This document shows, piece after piece, positions 24,922 through 33,787 of a stretch of 64,000 bases of DNA; positions within the stretch are counted from its first letter, which is position 1, and the number at the start of each line of letters is the position of its first letter. This DNA comes from Phycisphaera sp. Lineage in GTDB: Bacteria > Planctomycetota > Phycisphaerae > Phycisphaerales > Phycisphaeraceae. Where the stretch lies: the NCBI GenBank assembly GCA_016125215.1, contig WGMF01000033.1:1-64000 (forward strand), in the 5' to 3' direction. The translations under genes were made by a program, and so were the position numbers. Below the pieces are notes generated by a model. The model saw only the letters and a list, made by a program, of their open reading frames with translations. It searched no databases and was not told the DNA's origin.

Positions 24922-26502
24922 ATGATTCAGCGCGCATCACGTAAACACGTCGTCATCATCGGCGCGGGGCCGGGTGGTTTGTCGTCGGCCATGCTGCTTA
25001 CACGGGCGGGCATCGAGGTCACGGTGCTCGAGCGTCAGCCCCGCATCGGTGGTCGCACGGGCACGTTCGTCGGGCAGGCGCCGGGTGACGGCGAGTTTCG
25101 TTTCGACATCGGTCCGACATTCTTTCTTTACCCGCGTGTGCTTGAAGAAATCTTTGAGGCCTGCGGGCGGAACCTGCGCGATGAAGTGGACCTGCGCAGG
25201 CTCGACCCGCAGTACCACCTTGTGTTTGAAGCGGGCGGCGAAGTCAGAGCCACCGGCGACGTGCAACGCATGAAGGCGCAGATCGCCTCGCTCTGCCCCG
25301 GTGATGCGCAGGCCTTTGAGAGGTACCTCGCGGAGAACCGGAAGAAGTTCGAGGCGTTTCGGCCGATCCTGCAAAGGCCTTTCAACTCCTGGCTGGACGT
25401 GCTGGACCCGAAGCTCGCAAGGTCGCTGCCTCTGGTTCGACCGTGGTCGAGTGTGGACAGCGACCTGAAGCGATATTTCTCCGACCCGCGTGTGCGGTTG
25501 TCGTTTTCGTTCCAGAGCAAGTATCTGGGGATGTCGCCCTTCCAGTGTCCCAGCCTGTTCACGATCCTCTCGTTCCTTGAATACGAATACGGCGTGTATC
25601 ACCCGATAGGCGGGTGTGGGGCGCTCTCGGCGGCGATGGCGCGCGTGGCGGAGCAACAGGGCGCGGAGATTCGGCTCAACGAGCCGGTGACGCGGGTGAT
25701 GTTTGAGGGCGACCGTGCGGTGGGTGTGAAGACGGAACTGGGTGAGTACCCGGCCGATGCGGTGCTGGTCAACGCCGACTTTGCCCACGCGATGAAGAAC
25801 CTGGTCCCCAACCGCCTGCGCAGACGCTGGCGTGACGAGAAGATCGACAGGAAAAAGTTTTCCTGCTCCACGTTCATGATGTACCTGGGCATCGAGGGGC
25901 GCTTCGACGACCTGGCCCACCACACCATCTTCCTGGCCAAGGACTACGAAAAAAACCTGCACGAGATCGAAAAATCGCACACGCTCTCGGACAACCCTTC
26001 TTTTTATGTGCAGAACGCCTGCGTGACCGACCCGACGCTCGCCCCGGCGGGGATGAGCACGCTCTACGTCCTGGCGCCCGTGACGCACGAGCACCCGAAT
26101 GTGGACTGGTCTAATCAAGTGTCTCACTTCCGCAAGCGTGTCATGTCGCAGCTCGAAAAGATCGGGCTGCACGGGCTGGAGAAGCGCGTGCGGTACGAGA
26201 AAATCCTCACCCCCGCCTCGTGGCAGAGTGAGATGGCCATCCACAAGGGCGCGACATTCAACCTCGCCCACAGCTTCGATCAGATGCTCCACCTCCGCCC
26301 CCGGAATCGTTTTGAGGACGTGCGCGGCATGTACCTCGTCGGCGGCGGCACGCACCCAGGAAGCGGGTTGCCCGTGATCTTCGAGTCGTCCAAAATCACC
26401 TCGGGGTTGATCCTGGAAGACCTGGGCGTGGGCACGTGTGTCACAGACCGGCACGTCATGCCCAGCCCGTGTCAGACCCCCGTGGCCAAGGCGGTCCTAT
26501 GA
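24922..26502 (+). CDS. crtN: CrtN-like carotenoid desaturase (C30 pathway)
   Basis: A 526-residue FAD-dependent enzyme of the CrtI/CrtN family. The N-terminal dinucleotide motif is VVIIGAGPGGLSSAMLL (about residues 10-26). The FDIGPTFFLYPRVLEEIF stretch, a SCSTFMMYLGIEG segment and the C-terminal GTHPGSGLPVIFESSKIT match CrtN better than CrtP from memory of the staphylococcal proteins. CrtN introduces double bonds in diapophytoene or squalene-derived C30 chains. The ATG at 24922 was preferred to the one at 24841, which adds a non-family leader. The stop overlaps the next start as ATGA. It opens a four-gene operon. Confidence 0.85.
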   Translation: MIQRASRKHVVIIGAGPGGLSSAMLLTRAGIEVTVLERQPRIGGRTGTFVGQAPGDGEFRFDIGPTFFLYPRVLEEIFEACGRNLRDEVDLRRLDPQYHLVFEAGGEVRATGDVQRMKAQIASLCPGDAQAFERYLAENRKKFEAFRPILQRPFNSWLDVLDPKLARSLPLVRPWSSVDSDLKRYFSDPRVRLSFSFQSKYLGMSPFQCPSLFTILSFLEYEYGVYHPIGGCGALSAAMARVAEQQGAEIRLNEPVTRVMFEGDRAVGVKTELGEYPADAVLVNADFAHAMKNLVPNRLRRRWRDEKIDRKKFSCSTFMMYLGIEGRFDDLAHHTIFLAKDYEKNLHEIEKSHTLSDNPSFYVQNACVTDPTLAPAGMSTLYVLAPVTHEHPNVDWSNQVSHFRKRVMSQLEKIGLHGLEKRVRYEKILTPASWQSEMAIHKGATFNLAHSFDQMLHLRPRNRFEDVRGMYLVGGGTHPGSGLPVIFESSKITSGLILEDLGVGTCVTDRHVMPSPCQTPVAKAVL

Positions 26503-29500
26503 ACGTGATCGTTCACGACATGACACTGGACGGCGTCCCGCACGAGCCGGTGGAGAGTCAAACACACGGCTCTGTTGCACACCGTCTGGCCCAGGCACGC
26601 GGCGCACAGCGGGCGTGGTCGCAACAGCCCGTGCGGGATCGCCTGCGCGTGGTCAAGAACCTGCGTCACCTGATCGCGGAGCACCATGAGAAGCTTTGCG
26701 GATCGGTCGAACTGCCGCAGCGCACACACAAGGGCCAGACGCTCGTTGCCGAGGTGCTGCCGATGGCGGATGCCTGCCGATTCCTCGAACGTGAGGCTGA
26801 CAAACTGTTGCGACCGCGACGCCTGGGGCGCAATGGTCGGCCGGCGTGGCTTACGGGGGTCGCCTCGGAAGTGCGACGCGAACCCCTGGGCGTCATCCTC
26901 ATCATCGGTCCGTCAAACTATCCCTTGACCCTTCCGGGGGTGCAGGCGATTCAAGCGCTCGTTGCGGGGAACGCGGTGTTGGTCAAGCCCGGCGCGGGGG
27001 GTCTGGAGCCGATGCGGATACTTGAGCGTTTGCTTGCCGGGGCCGGCTTGCCGGGGAATCTTTTTGGGGTGCTCGATGAATCGGTCGAAGCGGCGCGGCA
27101 GGCCATCGACGCGGGTGTGGACAAGGTGGTGCTCACCGGTTCTGCCCGTTCGGGCGAGGCGGTGCTCGGGGTGCTGGCACCCAAACTCGTGCCGGCGGTG
27201 ATGGAGCTCTCCGGTTGCGACGCGTGCTTTGTCCTGCCGGGGGCAGATGTCGAGATGACCGCCCGAGCGCTGGCGTGGGGGTTGACGTTCAACGGGTCGG
27301 CCACGTGCGTCGCGCCGAGGCGGGTCTTCGTCGATCAAACGGTGGCCGCGGCGCTGGAAGACCGGTTGCGTAAGCTGCTCACGTCACACACTCCGACGCA
27401 CGTGGAACCCAATGCGGCGGTATTGGCGTGCAGACTGGTCAAGGAAGCTGTGTCGGCAGGCGCTCGGGTTGTCACGGGGGCCGCGGATGCTGATCGCTTC
27501 ACCCCGGTGGTGCTCGCCGGTGTTCCCGAAAGCTGTGCGGTCCTGCGTGAAGATGTCTTTGCGCCGGTGATGTCACTCGTCCCGGTGCGCAGCGGTGTCG
27601 AGGCGCTTGAGCGTGCGGCACAGTGTGCTTACGCGCTGGGGGCGTCGGTCTTCGGTCCTGAAGACGAGGCCCGCCATTTTGCAACGCGTGTGAACGCGGG
27701 CTGCGTGACGGTCAACGACCTGATCGCGCCGATGGCCGACCCGCGCGTGCCCTTTGGCGGGCGCGGCCGCAGCGGCTTCGGTGTCACACGTGGACGCGAG
27801 GGGCTGCTCGAGATGACCGTTACCAAAACCCTCTGCACCCACCACGGCAAGTTCCGCCCGCACTTCGACACGATGACCGATGCGCAGCACACCGCGCTCT
27901 CGTACTACCTGGGTGTCGCACACAGCCGGGGGCTGGGACAGCGTATCGGACACCTGTTGAAGTTGATCCCCGCCGCGATAATGAGCCGTTCATCCACGAA
28001 CACCCCACCCCATCTATCCCCCCCCACACGGACACACAACATGACCCCAAACCTTGACCAGCCCATCGGCGTCATCGGCGGCGGACTCGCGGGACTGGCC
28101 GCGGCCTGCACGCTGGCCTCACGCGGATACCCCGTCAAGCTCTTCGAGCGCAACACCTGGTTAGGCGGCAAGGCGGCGCAGCTTGTCGGCGACTCACCGA
28201 TCGGCCGATTCCGCTTCGACATGGGGCCGACGATTTTGACGCTGCCCTCGGTCCTCCACCGCATCTTCCACGAGGCGGATCGTAAGACCGAAGACTACCT
28301 CGACCTCGTGCGTCTGGACCCGCAGTGGCGATGTTTCTTCGAGGACGGCTCGGTGCTCGACCTGCGCGAAGAAGCCGACGCGATGCGCAAGACGCTCGGG
28401 GATTTCAACGCCGACCCGGGCGTCGCGGAGGGTTACGCCCGGTTCGTCGATTACTCGCAACGCCTGCGTGATATCTCGGACCGATTCTTTTTCTGGAAGC
28501 CGATCGGCTCGATCCGCGACATGTTCGACGCCCGCACGACCTTCGACATCAAGACGCTCAAGGACGTGATGGCGATGCGGATGGGCCAGAGCGTGGCCGG
28601 CACGATCCGCAAATATGTCCCCGACGCGCGGGTCTGCCAGATGCTCGACCACTTCACGCAGTACGTCGGCTCGTCGCCCTACGCGTCACCGGCGATCTTG
28701 TGCTCGATCGCCCACATGCAGACGCACGACGGCGTGTGGTACCCGATGGGCGGCACACGCGCGGTGCCCGAGGCGCTGACAAAACTTGCCACCGAGCTAG
28801 GCGTCGGGTTCCACACCGGCGAGGGCAACGGCGTCAAACAGATTGTCATAGACCACCACCGTGTCGTCGGCGTCGTGCTGGACAGCGGCGAGAAGATTGA
28901 ACTGTCCGCGGTGGTCTCGAACATGGACGCGGTCCGCACACACCGTGAACTTGTCGGCGGCGACGTGGCAGAACGCTTCGAGCGCAGACGGTCTTACGAG
29001 CCGGCCTGCTCGGGCGTCGTGCTCTACCTGGGTCTGAGGAAAGCCTACGAGCACGTCGCCCACCACGATTTTGTCTTCTCACGCGACCCGGAGGAGGAGT
29101 TCGACGCGATCTACAAGCAAGGCGAGCCCGCGCCGGACCCGACGTGCTACCTTGCCGCCACCGCACGTACGGAAACGGCCGTGGCCCCAGCGGGTGGCGA
29201 GGCGCTCTACGTCCTCGTCCACACCCCCTACCTCCGCAATCACCACAACTGGGCAACGAATGGCTCCCTCTTCCGGGGGTATCGGCAGACCATCCTCGAC
29301 AAACTCAAACGCACCGCGGGCATGGAGGACATCGAAGAGCGCATCGTCTACGAGGCTGCCCTCACACCGCAGGACATCCACGACCGTTACCGCGTGCTCA
29401 ACGGCGCGATCTACGGCTTGGCCAGCCACGGCAAGTTCCTCGGCGCCTTCAAGCCCGGCAACCGCAGCCCCGACGTCGAGGGCCTCTACCTCGCCGGTGG

Positions 29501-29615
29501 CGCCGCCCACCCCGGCCCCGGCATGCCCATGGTCCTCATGTCGGGCTACATCGCCGGCGACACGCTCGACAAGGACGGCGTGGTCCACAAAACCGCCGAG
29601 GCGGTCACGGTGTGA
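26499..29615 (+). CDS. Aldehyde dehydrogenase - CrtP-like carotenoid oxidase, one continuous frame
   Basis: A 1038-residue frame without any stop joins two enzymes. Residues 1-495 are an aldehyde dehydrogenase: catalytic Cys at about 270 (NGSATCVAPRR), general base Glu at about 236 (VMELSGCD), cofactor loop VVLTGSARSGEAVL. Residues 515-1038 are a CrtP-like FAD oxidase: VIGGGLAGLAAACTLA, then DMGPTILTLPSVLHRIF, QYVGSSPYASPAIL, VAHHDFVFS and the end HPGPGMPMVLMSG. CrtP oxidises the terminal methyl of C30 carotenoids to an aldehyde and AldH takes it to the acid, so the fusion would channel the aldehyde. The linker (NTPPHLSPPTRTH) is Pro-rich. The alternative is two genes without a stop between, the second starting at the ATG at 28041, which has only a weak GGA before it. 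Confidence 0.8.
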   Translation: MNVIVHDMTLDGVPHEPVESQTHGSVAHRLAQARGAQRAWSQQPVRDRLRVVKNLRHLIAEHHEKLCGSVELPQRTHKGQTLVAEVLPMADACRFLEREADKLLRPRRLGRNGRPAWLTGVASEVRREPLGVILIIGPSNYPLTLPGVQAIQALVAGNAVLVKPGAGGLEPMRILERLLAGAGLPGNLFGVLDESVEAARQAIDAGVDKVVLTGSARSGEAVLGVLAPKLVPAVMELSGCDACFVLPGADVEMTARALAWGLTFNGSATCVAPRRVFVDQTVAAALEDRLRKLLTSHTPTHVEPNAAVLACRLVKEAVSAGARVVTGAADADRFTPVVLAGVPESCAVLREDVFAPVMSLVPVRSGVEALERAAQCAYALGASVFGPEDEARHFATRVNAGCVTVNDLIAPMADPRVPFGGRGRSGFGVTRGREGLLEMTVTKTLCTHHGKFRPHFDTMTDAQHTALSYYLGVAHSRGLGQRIGHLLKLIPAAIMSRSSTNTPPHLSPPTRTHNMTPNLDQPIGVIGGGLAGLAAACTLASRGYPVKLFERNTWLGGKAAQLVGDSPIGRFRFDMGPTILTLPSVLHRIFHEADRKTEDYLDLVRLDPQWRCFFEDGSVLDLREEADAMRKTLGDFNADPGVAEGYARFVDYSQRLRDISDRFFFWKPIGSIRDMFDARTTFDIKTLKDVMAMRMGQSVAGTIRKYVPDARVCQMLDHFTQYVGSSPYASPAILCSIAHMQTHDGVWYPMGGTRAVPEALTKLATELGVGFHTGEGNGVKQIVIDHHRVVGVVLDSGEKIELSAVVSNMDAVRTHRELVGGDVAERFERRRSYEPACSGVVLYLGLRKAYEHVAHHDFVFSRDPEEEFDAIYKQGEPAPDPTCYLAATARTETAVAPAGGEALYVLVHTPYLRNHHNWATNGSLFRGYRQTILDKLKRTAGMEDIEERIVYEAALTPQDIHDRYRVLNGAIYGLASHGKFLGAFKPGNRSPDVEGLYLAGGAAHPGPGMPMVLMSGYIAGDTLDKDGVVHKTAEAVTV

Positions 29616-29646
29616 AAGGCGGGCGACAGCTCAATTGACATTTCAG

Positions 29647-29678
29647 ATCATCAATCATCAATTATCAATCATCAATGG
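29647..29678. repeat. ATCATCAAT-type word repeat
   Basis: ATCATCAATC recurs with variants (ATCATCAATT, ATCAATCATC) in the gap before the acyltransferase gene. A near-identical copy lies at 44936-44967, ending likewise in ATCATCAATGG. It sits within an operon gap of about 90 bases. Confidence 0.75.
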
Positions 29679-29708
29679 TTTGCATCTGAAATCGGACATC
29701 CCATCCGT

Positions 29709-30512
29709 ATGCCACCAGCCGCCAACAACCTGTTACACCGCGTCCCGGTCGTGAACGCGCGCGTCCACCGGGCCTTTGCGTGGTACGGCGGGCGTTTCCT
29801 GCGCAAGCACTTCCACGGCGTACGCATCGCGCGCGACGGTCAGCCTCACGCTCGGGACGGCCAACCCCTGATCGTCTACCTCAACCACCCCTCGTGGTGG
29901 GACCCGATGGTCTGCCTGCACCTCTCGCAGGTCTACTTCAAGCCACGCACGCACTTCGCGCCGATCGACGCGGTGATGCTCGAAAAATACCGCTTCTTCG
30001 AGAAGGTCGGGTTCTTCGGCATCCAGCCCGACTCGCCTCGCGGTGGGGTGACGTTTATCCGCACCGCGCGGGCGATCCTGGAATCCCCCCGCCACGCCCT
30101 GTGGATCACCGCGCAGGGCCGCTTCACCGACCCAAGGGAGCGGCCTGTATCACTGCGACCGGGGCTTGCCCACCTGCTCACAAAAATATCAAACGGCACC
30201 GTCCTGCCGTTGGCGGTCGAGTACCCCTTCTGGGACGAACGCAAGCCCGAGGCCCTCGTGCGATTCGGGCAGCCGATTGAGATTCAAGAGCACGCCGACC
30301 GGGACAACGCCCAGTGGCAAGCGCTCCTCGAAGAACGCATGACACAGACGATGGACCAGCTCACACAAGACGCGCTCTCGCGCGACGCCTCACGTTTCGA
30401 GAGTTTGCTGCGCGGGCGGTCGGGTGTGAACGTGGCCTATGATCTGTGGCGGTCGGGCGTGGCCCGCATCCAACGCAAACCCTTCCGCTCCGAACACGGG
30501 GCCACCCCATGA
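29709..30512 (+). CDS. PlsC-type acyltransferase of the carotenoid operon
   Basis: A 267-residue protein of the lysophosphatidic acid acyltransferase superfamily. The catalytic HX4D motif is NHPSWWDP near residue 60; a second block, APIDAVMLEKYRFFEKVGFFGI, and ITAQGRFTDPRERP (acyl-acceptor pocket) follow. In staphyloxanthin synthesis the last step, acylation of the sugar, is done by CrtO, which belongs to another family. Here a PlsC-like enzyme takes the equivalent place in the operon, so acylation of the glycosylated carotenoid acid is the likely role, by inference. Its end overlaps the next gene as ATGA. Confidence 0.78.
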   Translation: MPPAANNLLHRVPVVNARVHRAFAWYGGRFLRKHFHGVRIARDGQPHARDGQPLIVYLNHPSWWDPMVCLHLSQVYFKPRTHFAPIDAVMLEKYRFFEKVGFFGIQPDSPRGGVTFIRTARAILESPRHALWITAQGRFTDPRERPVSLRPGLAHLLTKISNGTVLPLAVEYPFWDERKPEALVRFGQPIEIQEHADRDNAQWQALLEERMTQTMDQLTQDALSRDASRFESLLRGRSGVNVAYDLWRSGVARIQRKPFRSEHGATP

Positions 30513-31669
30513 TCCTGCAAAACACGCTGCTGCTTATCTATCTCGCCCTGGCGCTCTTGCCCGTTGTGATGGTGCTCCGCAACAGCACGCTCTATCGTGC
30601 GCCCGGATCGATGAAACAGGCTGGCTCGGATACCGGTGGGGTTTCGCTCCTGATCCCCGCACGCAACGAAGAAAAAACAATCCGGCGTTGCGTCGAGGCG
30701 GCGCTGCAAAGCGTGGGCGTGGACCTGGAAATCATCGTGCTTGATGACCACTCCGACGACGCCACCGCGTCGATCGTCAAGGCTATCGCAGAGCGTGACG
30801 GTCGCCTGCGCCTCGCCACCGCTCCGCCCCTCCCGGGGGGTTGGTGCGGCAAGCAGCACGCCTGTTACGAACTGTCCAAACTCGCGCGTCACGACGTGTT
30901 GTGTTTCATCGACGCCGACGTGGAGCTAGCCCCCGACGCCCTCGCACGCGCAGCGGGCTTCCTGCACACCAGCGGCGCCGCCCTTGTCAGCGGCTTCCCG
31001 CGCCAGGCCACCGGGTCGTTCATGGAGAAGCTGCTCATCCCGCTCATCCACTTCGTGCTGCTGGGCTACCTGCCGATGAAGTGGATGCGTCAAACCACGG
31101 GCGTCTCGTTCGGCGCGGGTTGCGGGCAGTTTTTCGTGACCCGACGCGAGGCGTATACACACGTCGGCGGTCACGCGGCCATCCGCTCCTCCCTGCACGA
31201 CGGGTTGATGCTGCCCCGCGCCTTCCGTGCCCGAGGCTACCGGACCGACCTGTTCGATGCGACATCGCTCGCACGCTGCCGGATGTATCACGGCGCGGGC
31301 GAGGTTTTCCGGGGTCTAACCAAAAACGCCACCGAGGGCATGGCCACCCGGGCCGCCCTGCCGTGGTGGACGCTGATCCTCGGCGTCGGTCAGGCCCAGC
31401 CGTTCGTTGTGACACTGTGGTGGCTAACTGGCAATGCCCCGTGGGGCGAATTACCCCGCGACATGCTTGTCCTTGCCTCGTGCACTGTCTGTGTGCTGCT
31501 GATCGCAACACGTTTGTTCATGACAATCCGCTACCGTCAGAGCCTCCTCGGCGCACTGCTGCACCCGGTCGGCATCACCTTGCTGCTGGTCATCCAGTGG
31601 GTCGCTCTCGTGCGTCGCATGATGGGCAAGAGTTCAGGGTGGAAGGGCCGAGCCTACGCGCCAGCCTGA
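30509..31669 (+). CDS. crtQ: CrtQ-like family 2 glycosyltransferase
   Basis: A 386-residue membrane-associated GT2 enzyme. One N-terminal helix (LLLIYLALALLPVVMVL) is followed by the catalytic domain: VSLLIPARNEEKTIRRCV, the GKQHACYELSK block and the DXD-type CFIDADVELAPDAL, then two or three C-terminal helices. From memory, GK-x-HACY, the DADV motif and the end WKGRAY correspond to staphylococcal CrtQ, which glycosylates 4,4'-diaponeurosporenoate. It follows the acyltransferase with a four-base overlap and is the last gene of the operon. Confidence 0.83.
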   Translation: MILQNTLLLIYLALALLPVVMVLRNSTLYRAPGSMKQAGSDTGGVSLLIPARNEEKTIRRCVEAALQSVGVDLEIIVLDDHSDDATASIVKAIAERDGRLRLATAPPLPGGWCGKQHACYELSKLARHDVLCFIDADVELAPDALARAAGFLHTSGAALVSGFPRQATGSFMEKLLIPLIHFVLLGYLPMKWMRQTTGVSFGAGCGQFFVTRREAYTHVGGHAAIRSSLHDGLMLPRAFRARGYRTDLFDATSLARCRMYHGAGEVFRGLTKNATEGMATRAALPWWTLILGVGQAQPFVVTLWWLTGNAPWGELPRDMLVLASCTVCVLLIATRLFMTIRYRQSLLGALLHPVGITLLLVIQWVALVRRMMGKSSGWKGRAYAPA

Positions 31670-31732
31670 TTACTTAGAATCCCTGACAGCATGTTCCACG
31701 ATGCCAGCGTGGGAAAGTCGTGCGCGTCGAAA

Positions 31733-31843
31733 CAGAAACCGCAGATTGCGCAGATTTCACAGATCGATACAGATTGATGTCAGAGGACATCAGCCTTTAA
31801 TCTGCCTCGAATCTGCGTGATCTGTGCAATCTGCGGTTACTTC
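31733..31843. repeat. Inverted CAGATT word repeat
   Basis: The left arm AACCGCAGATTGCGCAGATT plus TCACAGAT and the right arm ATCTGTGCAATCTGCGGTTA are near reverse complements with more CAGATT/ATCTG words inside. It could end the carotenoid operon. The rest of 31670-32006 shows no ORF; a likely promoter for the transporter lies near 31880-31960. Confidence 0.65.
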
Positions 31844-32006
31844 CCCGCTGCCGACGGACCTTATGTAACCGTCTGGATGCCTTTTGATAGGTGTTATAGG
31901 CACGCTTAGTCGACCCCGGTTCTTGCGTTTTCGCACCCACCGGCTAACTTGTGCAACAGCGGTCACGGGTTCCTCGGGCGGTCCACATCTCGAAACGGAA
32001 ACACGC

Positions 32007-33632
32007 ATGGCGGAAACCACACCGGTAGAGCCCTCTGATGCACCGAAGATGGAACGGTGGGGCACGCGCCTGGGCGTCATCCTTGCGGTCATGGGCAGCG
32101 CGGTGGGGCTGGGCAACTTCCTGCGCTTCCCCGGCAAGGCGGCCCAATATGAGGGCGGCGCGTTCATGGTGCCCTACTTCGTCGCGCTGCTCGTGCTGGG
32201 CATCCCGCTGGCGTGGGCCGAGTGGGCCATGGGACGCTTCGGCGGTTGCAAGGGCTACAACTCCACCCCCGGGATCTACAGAACCCTCTGGCGCAAAAAC
32301 CCCTTGGCCCCCTACTGCGGTGTGCTCGGGCTGCTCGTGCCCGTGGTCATCTACATGTACTACGTCTTCATCGAGGGATGGTGTTTGGCCTACGCCTGGT
32401 ACATGCTCACCGGCCAACTCACGCTCGGCAAAGACGCCGCGGAGTACGGCAAGTTCTTCGACAACTTCATCGGCAGCGGCAGCAACGGCCTGCTCGTCGC
32501 GCAGCACGGCACCCTCGCGCCAGCCGTCATCTTTCTGCTCATCTGCTTCGTTCTCAACTTTGCCCTCATCTTCAGGGGGATCAGCAAGGGCATCGAAAAG
32601 TTCTGCCTCATCGCCATGCCCATGCTCGTGGTCTGTGCGATCATTGTTCTCATCCGGGTGCTCACGCTCGGCACACCCGACCCGTCCAGGCCCGACCTCA
32701 ACGTGCTCAACGGCCTGGGCTACCTCTGGAACGCGCACACCACCAACAAGACCTTCCTCGAATCGCTCGCCAATGGCCAGATGTGGCTCGAAGCCACCGG
32801 GCAGATCTTCTTCTCTCTCTCCGTGGGCTTTGGCGTCATCATCACCTACTCCAGCTACCTCCGACGGGACGACGACATCGCGCTCTCATCGCTGACGAGC
32901 TGCGCGGGCAACGAGTTCTGCGAGGTCGCCCTGGGCGGCATGATTACCGTGCCGGCGGCGTTCGTCTTCCTCGGCGCAGCGGGCATCGCGGGCAAGGGGA
33001 CGTTCGGGCTGGGCTTCGTCACACTCCCGATGGTCTTCGAGATGATGCCCCTTGGACGCTTCGTCGGGTTTCTCTTCTTTTTCCTGCTCTTTCTGGCTGC
33101 GGTAACCAGTTCGCTCTCCATGCTCCAGCCCGCCATCGCGCTGCTTGAGGAGGGCCTGGGCATCGGGAGAAAAGCCTCCGTGGCGCTCTTGGGCTTTATC
33201 ACGCTCATCGGCTCGCTCTTTGTCGTCTACTTCTCCAAGGGCCTGATCGCCCTGGACACCATGGACTTCTGGGTCGGCACCGTGGGCATCTTCATCCTTG
33301 CCTTCTTCCAGGTCATCCTATTCGGCTGGGTCATGGGCCTGCGCACAGGCGTCGAGGAGATCAACCGCGGCGGCACCATCAGGGTCCCCTACTTTGTCGG
33401 CCTCGTGCTCAAGTTCGTCGCGCCGCTCTACCTCGGCGGCGTGCTCGTCACGTTCCTTTATCAATCGTTCACCGCCAAAGAGGGCAACTACTTCCTGACT
33501 CTGCGTGACAGCCGCGACGCACAGCTCACCGTCGCCTTCATCGTGATCGTGGCCATACTCTTCCTGCTGCTGATCGGCCAGAGCGTCAAGCGGTGGCAGA
33601 AACGCGAACTGATGGCGGAGGAATCCCCATGA
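32007..33632 (+). CDS. Sodium-dependent NSS-family (SNF/LeuT) transporter, large subunit
   Basis: A 541-residue transporter with about 12 helices of the neurotransmitter:sodium symporter family, which imports amino acids or related solutes with Na+. The first helix carries the Na+/substrate motif GSAVGLGNFLRFPGKAAQ; WAEWAMGRFGG follows at the second helix. The ATG at 32007 puts a short cytoplasmic tail before helix 1; the longer upstream frame is not family-like. The start of a 50-residue single-helix partner overlaps its stop, the MetP-MetS arrangement known from Corynebacterium methionine/alanine uptake. Substrate unproven. Confidence 0.9.
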   Translation: MAETTPVEPSDAPKMERWGTRLGVILAVMGSAVGLGNFLRFPGKAAQYEGGAFMVPYFVALLVLGIPLAWAEWAMGRFGGCKGYNSTPGIYRTLWRKNPLAPYCGVLGLLVPVVIYMYYVFIEGWCLAYAWYMLTGQLTLGKDAAEYGKFFDNFIGSGSNGLLVAQHGTLAPAVIFLLICFVLNFALIFRGISKGIEKFCLIAMPMLVVCAIIVLIRVLTLGTPDPSRPDLNVLNGLGYLWNAHTTNKTFLESLANGQMWLEATGQIFFSLSVGFGVIITYSSYLRRDDDIALSSLTSCAGNEFCEVALGGMITVPAAFVFLGAAGIAGKGTFGLGFVTLPMVFEMMPLGRFVGFLFFFLLFLAAVTSSLSMLQPAIALLEEGLGIGRKASVALLGFITLIGSLFVVYFSKGLIALDTMDFWVGTVGIFILAFFQVILFGWVMGLRTGVEEINRGGTIRVPYFVGLVLKFVAPLYLGGVLVTFLYQSFTAKEGNYFLTLRDSRDAQLTVAFIVIVAILFLLLIGQSVKRWQKRELMAEESP

Positions 33633-33781
33633 ACGCAGGCGGCTGGACCATCCTCGTCCTCTCGGTCGGCTTTGTGACCTTCCTCTTTGCGTGGTGCATC
33701 TACAAGGTGCTCACCGCCCCCGCCCCGGGCGAAAAGCTACACGCCCAGCCCGGCGTCGACACGCACGACCGCGACGATTGA
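33629..33781 (+). CDS. Small single-helix subunit of NSS transporter (MetS-like)
   Basis: A 50-residue protein with one membrane helix (WTILVLSVGFVTFLFAWCIY) and a charged tail ending THDRDD. It overlaps the large subunit gene by ATGA. Size, topology and position match the MetS-type small subunits needed by MetP-like NSS transporters. Confidence 0.7.
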   Translation: MNAGGWTILVLSVGFVTFLFAWCIYKVLTAPAPGEKLHAQPGVDTHDRDD

Positions 33782-33787
33782 TGGGGC

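Noticed and set aside
24937-26454. 505-residue minus-strand ORF opposite crtN
   Set aside because: The opposite strand encodes an unmistakable FAD desaturase; this frame is Arg/Val/His-rich shadow.
28041-29615. Calling the CrtP-like part a separate gene from the start
   Set aside because: There is no stop between it and the dehydrogenase and the internal ATG has only a weak SD; kept as an alternative within the fused entry.
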